Shown here: positions 35,252 to 48,832 of the stretch, in pieces
How positions within the stretch are numbered: position 1 is the stretch's first letter
Layout: each line of letters begins with the position of its first letter
Origin: Tipula vernalis
Lineage: Eukaryota > Arthropoda > Insecta > Diptera > Tipulidae
DNA: 64,000 nucleotides
Assembly (NCBI GenBank): GCA_958295665.1
Contig: OY282560.1
Location: 259,479,368 to 259,543,367, forward strand
Direction of reading: 5' to 3'
Position numbers and translations under genes: made by a program
The notes under the pieces: model-generated
The model's database searches: none
Told to the model about the DNA's origin: nothing
The model's input: the letters and a program-made list of their open reading frames with translations, nothing else

Positions 35252-36200
35252 TTCGAAATTTTTTTTTAATTTTGCATTTTAAAAAAAAGTTGAAAAGTAT
35301 GGTAAAGCATACCATTTAAAAACGCCATTTTTAAAAAAGCAGAATTAAGGGTAAACTACGCTCAAAGCTTACCATTTGACAGCAAATACCTTATTATGGT
35401 TCGAGTCTTGGGTTAAACAACACTTATTTTCTTAGATAAATAAGAGCCATTTGGTTTTATAAAAATAAACTATATTTTGATATTTGCGTGTAAATATTGA
35501 TTTATAATCAACTGCCTTCTTTAATAATTTATATATTGTGTATAAAATATACTTTGTTTATAAATAATGAAAGTGCTTGTTTATGGGGCAAACGAATTGA
35601 TTTCTTCTTTTAATATGACCGCCACCAAAATGATTATGTTTATCATAACGGTACCGTAAGTGGGATTATGATTAAAAATCAATTTCAAACAAAGCATATA
35701 TAATCATAACACAATGCCATGTAATGGCCAAGAGGAATTATTGAAAATGGATAATGGATCAAATGTAGATGTAAGTGTACAATTAAATATTCAAACGTGA
35801 ATGAATATCACCGGCACAATTTAATATCCGAACATATTCCCATCAATTAAAAAAACCACGACAAAATCAACATTTTCACCACTGATATGAAAATTGCCTA
35901 TGCCACAAATATATATGGTACTATATGCATATAGTAATGATAATGTTGATTATTGTTAAGTAACAATGATAATGGTACATGCAGGTATTGCTAATTATGA
36001 ACATAAAATATTCCGTGTTAAAATATTCTGGAAAATGGACATTTCCTTTCTAATTTTAATATTGAATCTCTATTAAATAGATACGAAAATTTAAATTCTG
36101 GAAAATGAAGATTTAATTTCCCTATCCAAAAGTTTGTGTTGAAATATTTTGCAAAAGGGGGGATTTATTGCTCTTTCTAGTAATATATTCTGAAAACTCT
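35252..36200. other. AT-rich stretch without recognised genes
   Basis: Nothing supported on either strand. Confidence 0.55.
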
Positions 36201-36204
36201 CAAT

Positions 36205-36358
36205 ATGAGTTATCACCATGACCATTATCATCATCAATAAAATCACCATGAAAATTATCATCATAATCACCATCATTATTACCAAGACCAAGACCATCAT
36301 CATCTCAATCCCCATCTTTATCAACATGACCGTAACCATCATTAATCACCATTATTTC
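36205..36358. repeat. Imperfect ATC/CAT-type trinucleotide tract
   Basis: Long run of CATCAT, ACCATC and ATTATC words with many interruptions. It produces artificial Met/Ile-rich open frames on both strands. Confidence 0.85.
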
Positions 36359-36765
36359 TATATTGGTTATATTCTAGAACTCCTTCTTAAAATCATTTGA
36401 GAATCCAACTTCCATCATACACGGTAAATTTCATCATACATTTTCCATAATAAACTTCACCCAAAAATCATTTAACAATCACATTTCGATCATACCTGTC
36501 GAATTTCATCAAAATCGTTTTTAAAATTACCAAGTTCCAATGTATCCAAAAATTACCAATGTATCCAAAAATCAATTCAGAGGCAGAGAATATTTATATA
36601 GTTTACAAAAAAAAAAAAAAAAAATTTTTTTTTAGAAAAGTGGCAATTTTATTTAGTTCATATTATTGCTACGTTCTAAATTATTACAGTTAAAAATTAG
36701 CACTTTAATAAATATGGAGCTATTTAGTTGAAAATATTTCTATCATTTTAAAAATTGGCGCTGTG

Positions 36766-36962
36766 TCACATGTTATGCTTTACTAAATCATAGCCGTTTA
36801 ATTTTATTTTAAGCATTTCTGCTTGCTCTTTTGGCGTATAGCGCTCCAACAACGTGAAAATGGTAATATCATTTGTTCGTTCATTTAATTATGACCACTC
36901 TTTAGTAATATTCAATTGTCGCTGGAATTCAGACACTTCACGCGCAAAGATGGAGGAAAATA
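36766..36962 (-). pseudogene. Unrecognised decayed coding fragment
   Basis: The minus strand is open for about 65 codons with one internal TAA. It reads AREVSEFQRQLNITKEWS, a stop, then NERTNDITIFTLLERYTPKE and EMLKIKLNGYDLVKHNM before a TGA at 36766-36768. The helical, charged composition and codon mix look genuinely coding. No family is recognised. It stands alone, so it is probably a piece of a lost element or retrocopy. Confidence 0.35.
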
Positions 36963-38290
36963 TGACAGTACGTATTTGTATTTAGAAAGACTATCAATTT
37001 TCGACACTACTACAAATTATTAAAAATTCAGTAATGAGCCTCCCTTGTTGTTTTTGAGTTTTTATTTGTTTTGCCCAGTCCGAGCAAGACAACCGTGTTG
37101 ACTTATTTTTCACAGGACCCTAATATAACAACACGAAACTAAAAATTGAGGTACGATATATTCCTTTCTTTTTTGACGAAATAATTGAAAGCTAATTTCA
37201 TTTACATTTTTTTAGGTTACTGACGATTGGACCGTGTGCACTGTCGGACAAAAAAAGCTTTTTACCCAGATTTGAAAAAAAAAAAAAAAAAAAAATTCGC
37301 AGTTAGCTTTGATCAATCAGTTAAATTTATATGAAATTGATTACTACATCAAAGCTATCTAGATTTGTATAATGGGTTTCGAATGGGTTTCTAATCGGCA
37401 ATTATGTTGTTGTTGTTATATAAACGTGCTCATTTTATACGTGTGTTCATAACTATAAACAAAGTCAGTGTGATCGAAGCTTTTACGGTTTTCGTGCTTT
37501 TCGTTCTAAATAAATATTATTTAAATAAAATTTAATAATAAAGTGAAATTAATTATATTTAATTCAGTAAGCGTGTGAATAATATTATAAATTAAAAAAA
37601 CAAAATATTTGGTTGATGATTAATAAATAAATAGATAAGTAACACTTTCACGTTTGTTTATTGTTTTTACTTATAACCTACCTTATAATTCTGTTTAATT
37701 TTTATGTAATTTAGTTGTAAATATGTTTATATCCTTAGTCGACGACGCAGAATAAAATTAGAAGTATATTAGAATGAATGTTGCCACAATATTTTCAGTT
37801 TCGAGCAAGCGAGATGGTACAGCTATTAAATTCTACCATTCAATTTCATTCTGAAGTTAATGCTGGTTCTCACAAAGCTAAAACAAAACAAGACGATAGA
37901 AATTTTTTGCATGACAATTCATCTTCATGTCAATGGAAAATTCAATTCGTTACCCAACTTGATCTTCTTTTGATTGTTGTTTCAATTCAGAGCAAGATAG
38001 TTTTAGATTAAAGCAAGATTTGCCAAGCTTAGCCATTGATGCTACCATTTGTGGTACAACAATGCCGAAAATTCTTGTGGATTTTCATGAATATTTGCCA
38101 TGGCGTTAATAAATACACGACGCGTTGCCGATGTAACAGATTTTGATTACATATATATTATTTAGGTACATCAAGGCCGTTACATTATTTTCTCAAGAAT
38201 TATAAATTAACTAATTTTGATAGTGTAGAGATCGATATAAGTATTGACTGATTATCTCTTTCTAAAAGTTCCAATAGTCAGATTTGGCGC
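36963..38290. other. AT-rich stretch without recognised genes
   Basis: Contains an A-run near 37277-37296 and chance frames (for example 37778-38011) but nothing I can support. Confidence 0.5.
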
Positions 38291-38599
38291 CTAATGATTA
38301 ATATTGTTTTCTTTCCGGATATTTTTTTCCGGGTTTCTTGTTGCCATGGTTGAAATAAGAACATTGATTTCCCAAGTTTTCTTAAAGATTTTATTGACAA
38401 AATGAAAATATTGAAAGCGCTTGGCTATGACTATGGCAATACAAATTTGGAAATAATATTGAGTTCCCTTATTGAGTATTCCGATGCTGGGTGCAAAATT
38501 ATTTGGGTAAAATTCCGTTCTGGCTATTTTTCCTGTACAAAATGAACAATAAAGTTTAACAAAGACCTTATAATTTTTCCTTGCGCTTAAATATAATAT

Positions 38600-38740
38600 T
38601 ATAAAAATGTCAACGTAACAACCCATAAACGTTGATGCCAACGTTTTTTCAGCCTTCGAAACAGTTGTTAAAGTTGATTTCCGGATTGGCCTTCAAAACC
38701 TTCTTCGATTCGGTGTTTATGGTATCTATTCAACCGAGCC
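38600..38740 (-). pseudogene. Possible mariner-type transposase C-terminus
   Basis: Minus-strand pieces read KVLKANPEINFNNCFEG and, one frame away, LKKRWHQR. This resembles the xxCFxxWKKRWHKC block near the end of some mariner-type transposases. No other block of the protein was found, so the call is tentative. Confidence 0.3.
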
Positions 38741-38928
38741 ACTTGAGTTTTGGAAAGCAACAGAATTTTGTCATTTTAAATTTGACAATTATTTATCCAG
38801 CAAAACTACAAATCAAAACTTGATATTTACCACTAAAACAATTTTATAACAAAATAAATATTCTACAAAATCAGGAGCGAATACTTTCTCTTATTGAAGA
38901 TAATCAATAGTTATTTGTGTATCAAGAG

Positions 38929-39019
38929 CGCAAAGTGCCAGTTTGTCACGCGAGAAAGGAAATTGCTGGCCGACGGGACGGAGGCCAGCAACCTTTCGAG
39001 CGTGACAAACAACTTTGCG
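38929..39019. repeat. Hairpin with ~40-bp arms
   Basis: The left arm (38929-38971, containing GTTTGTCACGCGAGAAAGG and TTGCTGGCC) pairs with the right arm (38983-39019, GGCCAGCAACCTTTCGAGCG then TGACAAAC) around an 11-base GC-rich loop, with small mismatches. The arms share a TTTGTCAC(A)CG word with the next hairpin. Confidence 0.85.
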
Positions 39020-39258
39020 GACGTGTTTCACACTTTATTTTTCCTACAATCATTTTAAAAAATATAATAAAAAGATAATTTTGTAGTAAAATTTACTATA
39101 CTGACAATACGATTTTAATTTAGGACAGACATTTTGTTCAATCGAGTAGTCAAAGATTTTTTTTATTTTTCATAAAGAAAAACAAAAATTTGGTTTGATG
39201 TTTTATACAAACATTAGTCAAAAATCAAATTTATACAAATTTAGCGTGCGGTTTTAAG

Positions 39259-39295
39259 TTTTGTCACACGCTTCTAAGAGAAACGTGTGACAAAG
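39259..39295. repeat. Perfect 12-bp-arm hairpin
   Basis: TTTTGTCACACG at 39259-39270 pairs with CGTGTGACAAAG at 39284-39295 (11 of 12 plus a T/G end). It shares the TTTGTCAC core with the hairpin 300 bases upstream, so both may belong to one element's ends. Confidence 0.75.
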
Positions 39296-39369
39296 TAATT
39301 TGTTTATTAACTGTCAAAAAACAGACACTTTGGGCTTTGAAAACAGAGAAAAAAAGCCTGCTTTTCACG

Positions 39370-39775
39370 GCGATTGTAGGAAAAGGATATTTATTCGAAA
39401 ATTTTCCAGTGTTACCCAAGTTTCCCGCATAAGTACACATAAAATCATTCGAAATCTAATGAGTCGTCCATATAAAATCCGAAAAGTTCAAGAGCTTACG
39501 GAGCAAGTAAATCGTCTTACTTTTGCGCAAAACTGGTATCTGGATTAGTGATGAAGCACACGTCTACCTCACGGGCCGGGTGAACAAATAAAATCAAATA
39601 TATTGGAGTTCAGAAAACTCAAAAGGTAACTATTTGGTGTGCTTTAACGGCTAAAGGTATTGTAATGGTTGTTGGAAGAGGAAATGTTACTTCAGCAAGT
39701 TATTTGAAACTGCTTGATGAACATTTCAACACTAATCTTTTCCAGAATATTTTTATAGAATTTATTCATAAATAA
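39370..39775 (+). pseudogene. Tc1/mariner-like (DDE_3) transposase fragment
   Basis: Plus-strand pieces read THKIIRNLMSRPYKIRKVQE (helix-turn-helix/linker end), then in the next frame WISDEAHVYLTGRVNK (first catalytic Asp in SDEAHF-type context). A third frame gives TQKVTIWCALTAKGIVMVVG and SASYLKLLDEHF, ending near 39773. The order and words match the Tc3/Maelstrom-like side of the Tc1/mariner superfamily. Frameshifts occur near 39540 and 39590, and the second and third catalytic residues are not present. The fragment ends right beside the dispersed repeat at 39780. Confidence 0.7.
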
Positions 39776-39779
39776 ACGC

Positions 39780-39840
39780 CTTTTTATAAACTATTTTAGC
39801 ATAAATTCAAACCAGCCAAGACAAGAGAGGAGTGATGAAT
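39780..39840 (+). repeat. Dispersed repeat, copy 2 of pair with 28979
   Basis: Carries the same 36-base string as 28979-29014 and the following GCCAAGACAAG / GTGATGAATT words. Confidence 0.85.
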
Positions 39841-39899
39841 TGTGCTTCGCTTCCCTAAAATTATATAAAAATAAAAATAAAATATTAAATGGACATTGG

Positions 39900-40270
39900 G
39901 CTTTGTCTTTCTTGACAGCTAGATAAGACAGGTAATGAAATATTAGAAAATCATTGGATGAAGTGTATTGAGTTAAACGAAGATTATATTGAAGATTAAA
40001 TAAAAATACTGTCAAAGAAATTGGATTTTTTATCAATTCCCCAAATACTTGAGAAACATTGTTCAAATATGGTTTGCTTTATACTTACTCCTGTTATAGT
40101 TCTCTCTAAGTGACTCTTACGTGAGAACCATAATAGAGGAGCATTAGTTGTGGAGTTAGTGACAGGTTAGATTTTTCAATCAAATTCACCGAGTTTGTCT
40201 ATAACATCTATCAACGTATAGAGCCATCTAAACAATACAGGCTCATTGAGAAGGATTTGAATAGAGATTT
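39900..40270 (+). pseudogene. Weak coding-like fragments, unrecognised
   Basis: An acceptor-like TTTCTTTCTTGACAG precedes a frame reading DKTGNEILENHWMKCIELNE, then a stop. Near 40170-40275 another frame reads FSIKFTEFVYNIYQRIEPSK and EKDLNRDLEV. Both look less random than neighbouring frames, but no family is recognised. Confidence 0.2.
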
Positions 40271-40694
40271 AGAGGTTTAAGAGTTATCAGGTTATATTTG
40301 TTTTCTATTAACAGCTTAAGATCGGAAACTTTAATTTCACTAAGTTGGTTCAATGTAAAGTAAATTATTTAAGAAATCGCTCTAATAGACGGACAAAATT
40401 GGTGTGTTGATGAAAATTTGTAAGCATGTGTGGCACTTTTCACAAAATCAACAGGCACTATTCACAAAATCAATGAGTCCGCTTTAGAAGAAAATGGTAA
40501 CATATAAATTTTAATGTTTTATATATGTTTCTTTTTGGTTCACAAGTAATAACGGTATAAGTTTAAAACTCGCATTTTTCAGGAAAACGTGTTAATGCCC
40601 CTATCTATAACGGTAAAATTTCCGATTAGTAACAAAAAGGTATGAACGAAATGTAACTAGACTCTATAAACGTAAATTGTAAAACTACACTCTA

Positions 40695-40850
40695 TAAACG
40701 TAAACTCTGTAGGCTTACAGCGACCGGCCAAATGACACAGTGGTTCAAGCCGCGTCGTTCGGTTTGGGAGGTACCGATTTTCATCATCTGATCGGTGATA
40801 ATGATGAACACAACTATGACCTCCTGTTGAGAGTGCACAATTCATGGACC
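40695..40850 (+). other. Possible tRNA-derived SINE fragment
   Basis: GGCCAAATGACACAGTGGTT resembles a Pol III box A (TRGCNNAGYGG), and GTCGTTCGGTTTGG about 20 bases on resembles a weak box B. An inverted pair (ACCGAT...ATCGGT) follows. It is preceded by a duplicated CTATAAACGTAAA word (40667, 40691). The spacing is short and box B is poor, so this is tentative. Confidence 0.25.
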
Positions 40851-42455
<1,605 letters not shown>

Positions 42456-42694
42456 GAGAATGTAAAGCAACAACAACAGCATATAACACGACATACCATA
42501 CATTATATGAAGATGATTATTATTATTGTTTTCTTATCATGATGATGATGATTGAATATAGGCAGATTGATTTCATATTCATGTCATGTAAATTATATTC
42601 AAATCTATAGGAATTTATCCAATTTTCATACAATAGATTTCATTTAACATAAAACATAAAAACAAAAAGTTAATAAGTTTAAATACTTACATAC

Positions 42695-42783
42695 GAATCG
42701 AGTATATGCTTTTCTTGCTTAAGTAAGGTGATTAATTCATTGTCTGCGTCGACTACCAGTAGTTTTGTAATTTCAGTTGGTTT
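42695..42783 (-). CDS. Probable internal coding exon of a host gene (coiled-coil)
   Basis: On the minus strand the frame opens after CAGTAG and reads KPTEITKLLVVDADNELITL, then LKQEKHILDS, to a donor. Two overlapping donors exist, GTATGT and four bases later GTAAGT. Using GTATGT the exon ends with two bases (TC) that are completed by the first base of the exon at 24824-24940, giving a continuous ...ILDSEYTEKLEREN... coiled-coil-like sequence. That phase match is the main support. Codon use (GTC GAC GCA GAC) differs from surrounding AT-rich DNA. The acceptor is weak (poor pyrimidine tract), so the true start could be the TGGTAG or CGCAG downstream. Gene not recognised. Confidence 0.6.
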
Positions 42784-43499
42784 CTACTGCATTGTGTTGC
42801 ACATTGAAATTTTTCACATGAAGCTAAAACTTTTCTTGGAATCGAAAGTTTGGAATTTTTTATTTTGCTGTTGTTATTTTTACGTATTTTATATTGATTT
42901 TAATTGATCATATGAACTGATTGGTGATTTTATTTATTCATTGATGGATTAGTTTTCATAATGAATCACACAACGTTAATGTACGATGTAGACGAGACGC
43001 GAAATTATGTAAGAGCATTCGTATTTTTCAATAGATTATTGAATTCGACCTAAGACAATCGTGAATAATTATTTAATATTTAATATTAAAATTATTTGAT
43101 TTCTCCTTAAAGAATTGACAGAATTTTGTTATATAATTAATCGTTTTACTGGATCTTTAATTAATTTAATTTTTGTTGAATTTAGAATTTGACAAGAAAT
43201 TACTAGGATTGTATTGAAAATTGATCAGACGCTTAAGAAATGTAATTGTTTGCCCAATAAAACAAAGTGAATGCACTTCAAGATTTCTTAAACGAAGCAT
43301 AGATCTTTATTCATTAATTTTTTTTTCGTATTTTATTTTAAATAGTACAATTTTATCACATGATAATTTAGTACTAATGATAATAATGCACTTACTTGTA
43401 ACAAATAAATTGAACGAGTGGGGGTTTACAGGAATCAATAGTCTGCTCCCAACAATGAATGTCTTCCTATCACCCAGTACATTTCACTTTGCTTTATTT
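42784..43499. other. AT-rich stretch without recognised genes
   Basis: Presumed intron. A minus-strand block ending at a GTAAGT near 43395 is open for ~16 codons but too short to support. Confidence 0.45.
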
Positions 43500-45090
43500 T
43501 AATTTGCCACGAGATATTTACCAGATTCAGGTTGGGGAATTTGTACCTCATTGAGAAATGTGTGGAGGTTGCTATTTTTGTACCGCCACCCTGAGGTACT
43601 CCTGCTATGGCTGGGTAAAAGTTGGAGTATGCTTCTTCGTGTGACACTCTAAATTTTCATTCAGAGAGATATGACTCGAGCAATTGGCAATCATTTTGTG
43701 GCTCTAATTTATTTATCTTGTAGATGAGATCCTCGTGCCACACTCTATCAAAAGCCTGTGATACATCTAGAAATACGGCAGGGCAATATTTCTTCTCTTC
43801 AAATATTGGTTTTATCTTTGCAGTCACTCGATGAACTATTTCAATGTTCGAATATTTACTCCTGAATCAAAACTGGAAATCAGGTATACTGATCATTGGT
43901 TTTAGTCTTTTCAATAACTATTTCTCAAACAACTTTGAGATAGTAGGTAATAGGGAGATCGGCTTGTATGATGTCATTTGCTCAGCTGGTTTGCCTGGTT
44001 TTTATCATGATTATTTCTGCAGCGTTGAAACACTCAGGCACCTGTATAATTCGAAAGCAAGCATTTAATATTTAATATTTATATATGTTGACATAATGAC
44101 TGCTCTCTATGATAACTCTTTAAACAGCCTCGACGAAATTTCGCTAATTCCAGGTGACTTTTTGTTATTTTCTTTAATTAATTGGTTAACTTTATTACTT
44201 ACCCGATTAAATTCTCTTTTTCTTTTGTCAATAATGTTTCTGATTCTATGACATACGCGCTATTGTTTACGCCATTCTTTTATCAGTTCATCAATCTCTA
44301 GGGGGTAGTTGATCTCTTCTACAACTTTTCACCTAATACGGGTGTGACCTCCTTAGCTGCTACACGCATAGAGTTAATAAAAAATCCAGCTTGCATTCAA
44401 GTTCTTCTTAAGTTTTAAGAAAAACTTTTAGCTCAATTAGATTATCCAGTTTCTCTCTAAGTAATTCCTATCAGTATATTTATTGGTAAGATTAATTTTC
44501 GTTTGGTCGGAAGTAAGGTTTTCAATATACCTTCGACTTCAATGTAATTTGAGGCTATTCCTTTCGAGATAAAAAGGTCAATCAAATATTTCCTGATAAG
44601 ATAAGAACCTGATTTCCGATAAGTTGTATTCACACCCTGACATTTCTATTGCACTTAGGAGTTCTTTTCCTTTTCCTGGTGTTATGAGTCGAGATCCCCA
44701 AGCAGTATATTTCACGTTGTAATCACCTCCTATAGTAAATCTTGGTCCAAGTTTATTAAAAATGTTGACATATTGATTTCTTACGGTATTATATCTTGGT
44801 GGGCAGTAGATCGCCCCTGAACCTAGTTCAGCATCACCATGGTTTATTGTTACTATGGTAACTTGCATAAATAACTCTTTAATTTCCTCTTGTTGGAAAT
44901 GTATAGGATACTATATTTTGTTTGATTAAGATTGCTATTGTTCCTCGAGCGTTATCACTGGGATACAATGTCAAATAGGCCTGAAATGTGTGTTTCTGAT
45001 ATTAAAGCTACGTCTGTATTGTTGTATTCTTAGAAATACATCTAATTCTTGTACTCCTGCATTAAGCCCGTTAGCGTTCCAGGCTATAAT
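43500..45090 (-). pseudogene. jockey-type LINE ORF2 remnant (endonuclease + part of RT)
   Basis: On the minus strand the endonuclease begins IIAWNANGLNAGVQELDVFL (about 45080). The main EN block follows (44868-44578): GAIYCPPRYNTVRNQY, then RFTIGGDYNVKYTAWGSRL, where the GDYN and WGS residues are hallmarks of the jockey clade. RT follows in pieces: SYKPISLLPTISKLFEKL (about 43950), EKKYCPAVFLDVSQAFDRVW (about 43780), SNFYPAIAGVPQGG (about 43590), then a jump to FLNEVQIPQPESGKYL near 43540. The YADD block is therefore deleted. Frameshifts are numerous, the C-terminus and 3' UTR are absent, and no ORF1 is seen. Inactive and old. Confidence 0.85.
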
Positions 45091-47744
45091 ACGTAGGAAC
45101 GTTACAATGGTAGGAAAAAGGGAACACGTCTCCGCTCAACAATCGAAATTAAAACAAATCAAAAAGAGCCAAACAGAAAAAATTTAATCAATACAATGAG
45201 CGTGAAGAAAACAAAAAATCAAAACAATCTAGCATCATGCTTCGTAAATTCAAAATAACAATATAAAAATATTCGAATTTATATTTGCATGGAGGCAATG
45301 AAAGCGATGACGTATATTACAAAAACAAAAACATTTTAAAGTTCAAAAATACCTTATTTTTAAAGGCGATTTTCACTAAGAAATAAACAGTTTCAGGACT
45401 CGATTGTTCAATCAATTAAAATTAAATGTTTCATGAACATGTTCGTAAAAAACAAATCAAAAGCTCTTAATTCTAATAAACTAAAATTGTAACTGGAAAT
45501 AATCATTTTCCCATATAGTTTCATAGTAAAGAAAAAATTGTATGTACTTTATTTTAAGCTTAGTAAAAAATACAGTCGATACTGGAGGCTCTTATTTACA
45601 CAGTAGTGGTAAATCACACGATTATGATAACATCTCATGGCTCATAATTAACAATTTGTAACGTTTTTATTTAAAAATCTTTATTACAAAACTAAAGAAA
45701 CTTCCCATATATTTTATATGAAAGTTGATTTGTTGTATCTCCCTTATTTAAGCTCAATTTTTTACAATACGGCTTTATAATATGTAGGTTGCTCTGACTC
45801 TATTCTGTTGCAACAACAATTTACTTATACTTTTATGATGCTATTTTTTGTTTAAGAAATATTGAAATTGTCTATCTTATAAAAAGCTGTTTGCATACAA
45901 AATGCTTTATTATAGAACAAAATCTATATCAATAAAGAAGAAAACTTACATAACTTGTGGATTAAAAAAAACAAAGTTTGATTTTTCAAAACTTTTATTG
46001 GTGGAGAAACTGGAAATATGGTTTTGTTAATACAAAACGGAAAACAGATTCAAATAAATAATAAAATTGATATTGTCCCCATTCTAGTGACCATTCATAA
46101 GTTTTCGAAATACACAAAGTGAATTTATATTATAAAACATGTCAAAACGTTTTATGATTACGATTGTCGTCTTGTGCGCGATACGCGGTATGCATATTTC
46201 ATCCTCATCGATCTTTACGTTACGCCACTTCACTTTATCACTTTTTTATTAATTAAAAACTTCTTTCATTAGTTTTTTTTTCTGCAATTTCAGCAGTTTT
46301 CAATTTTATTTTTACCATCGTCGAGACAACTTTCATGTTTTAAAAAATTTCTTTCTTAACTGGAAATTTATCGTCTCTGTATTATTCTTGCGATAAGTTT
46401 TTTTTTTTTTTTTGTGTATACCCCTGTGTAGTAAGACTATATGTGTGCTACTGAATGAATTTCTTCGTCGAAGTTGTCTTCGTCGTCTCGGTAAAAGGAA
46501 AAGTAGAAGTAGAAGTTTTATTTTTAATTGAATTAAATGTAGTGAGTCACACGAATTAGAAATGAAATGAAATTTATTGGAGCAATCATTGAACTTGATT
46601 GGAAATTAAACATGTATGAAAGATATGTATATAAACGACTAAATCTTTCTTCTTCAAGTTTTGATGTTGTTTTAAATAAATAATAATTCCAGTTGTAAGT
46701 AGTCCGCTATAGTTTATAGTGAATCGAGAAAATATCTTAGATGTTATATTAAACTACGAGGTTCCTATGATCATCACTCAGGCTTCGGTCTGGCTGGTAG
46801 GTAAAAAAAAAATGAGAACAAACCTACTAGAATTGTTCCTACTAGATAAGCTTACTATAAAATTGTGCTACAGCAAGGTATTACCCTACAACCAATATGT
46901 AACTGCAGTTTGTTAAACTAAGTTTTACAAACTCTGTAATACTAATATTTTGGCTAGATATATTCATAATTATATGGGGAGTGCATCTAACACGTGTTAG
47001 AAAAATATTTAATTCAAATCAGACATTTTCTTTATTTAAAGCTCAACTTGTTACAATACGGTGAGCTTTTAAATATTTTAAAATATCGATTGTTTTTTTT
47101 TAATACGTCGCCTACGTGACTAATTTCGAAACTTCTAAGATTAAACAGTTTTACAGTCCATGAACTATTCTGTACAGTACACCTTTACCTTAATTCGATC
47201 TCTTGCGATATAAGCAGTTAGATATAAATATAAATTCAACAAATGAAAAAATTCTAAACCACTTTCGATTTAAGATTCATTAACTCACATTCTACTTAAA
47301 AAACTTTTACGGACTACAGGAATTATAAAACAATCCAATTCATAAAATCTGTAACGCAACTCATATACGATTATTAATACATAATCACCTTTTTATTTTA
47401 TTTAGTTTAATACTAAAACAAAAATTGAAAGTAAAAAATTGAGATTGATCTTAAAAAAGTTTACTAAACAAAAAATAAAAGTTATTAAGGTATTAGAAAT
47501 AAAATTTCAATCAAATCAATCAAACAAAAAATTCCTCAAGAAGATTAATTAGACTAAAATATGATCTCGGGGTAAATAAACGTATGTTTATAAGTCGTTC
47601 ACAATGCTATGAGAAAATCTAGCTTTAAATCTTTGTATTGATTTAATTTATGCAAAATTTTTTCTACTTACAGACCTTGACATATTCAACTAAATCGCAA
47701 AAATTCCACTTTAATTTTTGATATTTAGTTTTAAGGTTAAATCG
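45091..47744. other. AT-rich stretch without firm genes
   Basis: Two weak minus-strand coding-like blocks are noted. One is at about 46140-46245 (reading KWRNVKIDEDEICIPRIAHK). The other is at about 45958-46020, between TTTCCAG and GTAAGT, reading FSTNKSFEKSNFVFFNPQ. Neither has supporting partners and their phases do not join the exon at 42695. Confidence 0.4.
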
Positions 47745-48000
47745 CTTAGTGCATATACAAGTCCATGACGATGTACTCGTAGGTATCTCTATATATTTTT
47801 GAATTGGGGTGATCCGGATGTTCATTTTATATAATAAATAATAAAACATATTCTGCATATGGGTTGGACTCCTCTATGGTCAGAACGTTTATATTGAATC
47901 TTGTTAATTTATTATGTAGGCTTGCGGCTAGTATATTATTTCTTTTCTGTTTACAGAGAGTTTTCCATGCTGTTTTGAATCTCTACCACACTTTTTTGTT
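47745..48000 (-). pseudogene. Unrecognised decayed coding segment
   Basis: On the minus strand one frame reads VW, stop, RFKTAWKTLCKQKRNNILAA, then LHNKLTRFNINVLTIEESNP and YAEYVLLFII, a stop, then NEHPDHPNSKIYRDTYEYIV and MDLYMH. Two stops apart, about 80 consecutive codons look strongly coding (balanced charges, Trp/Cys/His/Pro use, GC-richer codons). I do not recognise the family. It may be a processed copy of a host gene or part of a mobile element. No splice sites flank it convincingly. Confidence 0.45.
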
Positions 48001-48832
48001 GTATGTTCATTTAACAGAAGACATTTTTTATTGAAACATTTTCATCAAATCTTTTAATGTTTTACGTTGGCGAAGTGATTAATGTAGATTATTCGAACAG
48101 AAATATTGTTATGTTGTATTGAAACTATTTTAATCTGATTTTGTAAAATTTAATCAATATTATAATTGTATTTTTGATTTGATGTTTGTATCTAAGTTCA
48201 TATATTCATTTACAAAATTGGTTTAACATTACATTAAAAAAACTAGTTCCTATTTCACCGTTATTGTGCTCTTATAGTATTGTGATTTTATAGTGAATCA
48301 TTTTTAGAATAAAATTGTCACCACGAACGAACGTGTCGATTTAAAACTACTAAGATTTTTATTAATGGCTTGCAACTAATTCTTATTGATTGGGTAACAA
48401 TTATTTTTGTAGCAACTAAACTTCTGTATACATACTCACTTTTCCAAATAACTAAACCCTTCTTTTCGTACTGATATCTCTAAAAATACAGAAGCGTGTT
48501 TTATTATCCCTTTGGTCAACACGGGCACACTCGAGTGACTATTTGAATTTTTAAATATTAAATTCAACTTAAAAGAAAACTCCTGTCGAAATGAGCTTTC
48601 TAGTAGTCAATATCTCTAGTAGAAAGTAGCCCAGTTTTCCTCCCGCTAATTCATCAGGTGACATTACAACATATCGGCACAGTTTAATTTCGGATTTAAT
48701 TATTTAATTTAGAATTAATTCATGAGATTGATAGGCTAAACGCATATATTCCCCTGTTTTAATTTTGATTTAGCATCGATTAATATAAATTGGAGTTACC
48801 AAATTATAATTATTGGGTTTAATGCAGTCTAT
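48001..48832. other. AT-rich stretch without recognised genes
   Basis: Nothing supported. Confidence 0.5.

Noticed and set aside
36091..36342. Met/Ile/Val-rich minus-strand frame that looks like a membrane protein
   Set aside because: Produced by the degenerate ATC/CAT trinucleotide tract.
40085..40130. Possible 17-base microexon on the minus strand (CACTTAG / GTAAGT)
   Set aside because: No flanking coding evidence; splice-like words are common by chance in AT-rich DNA.
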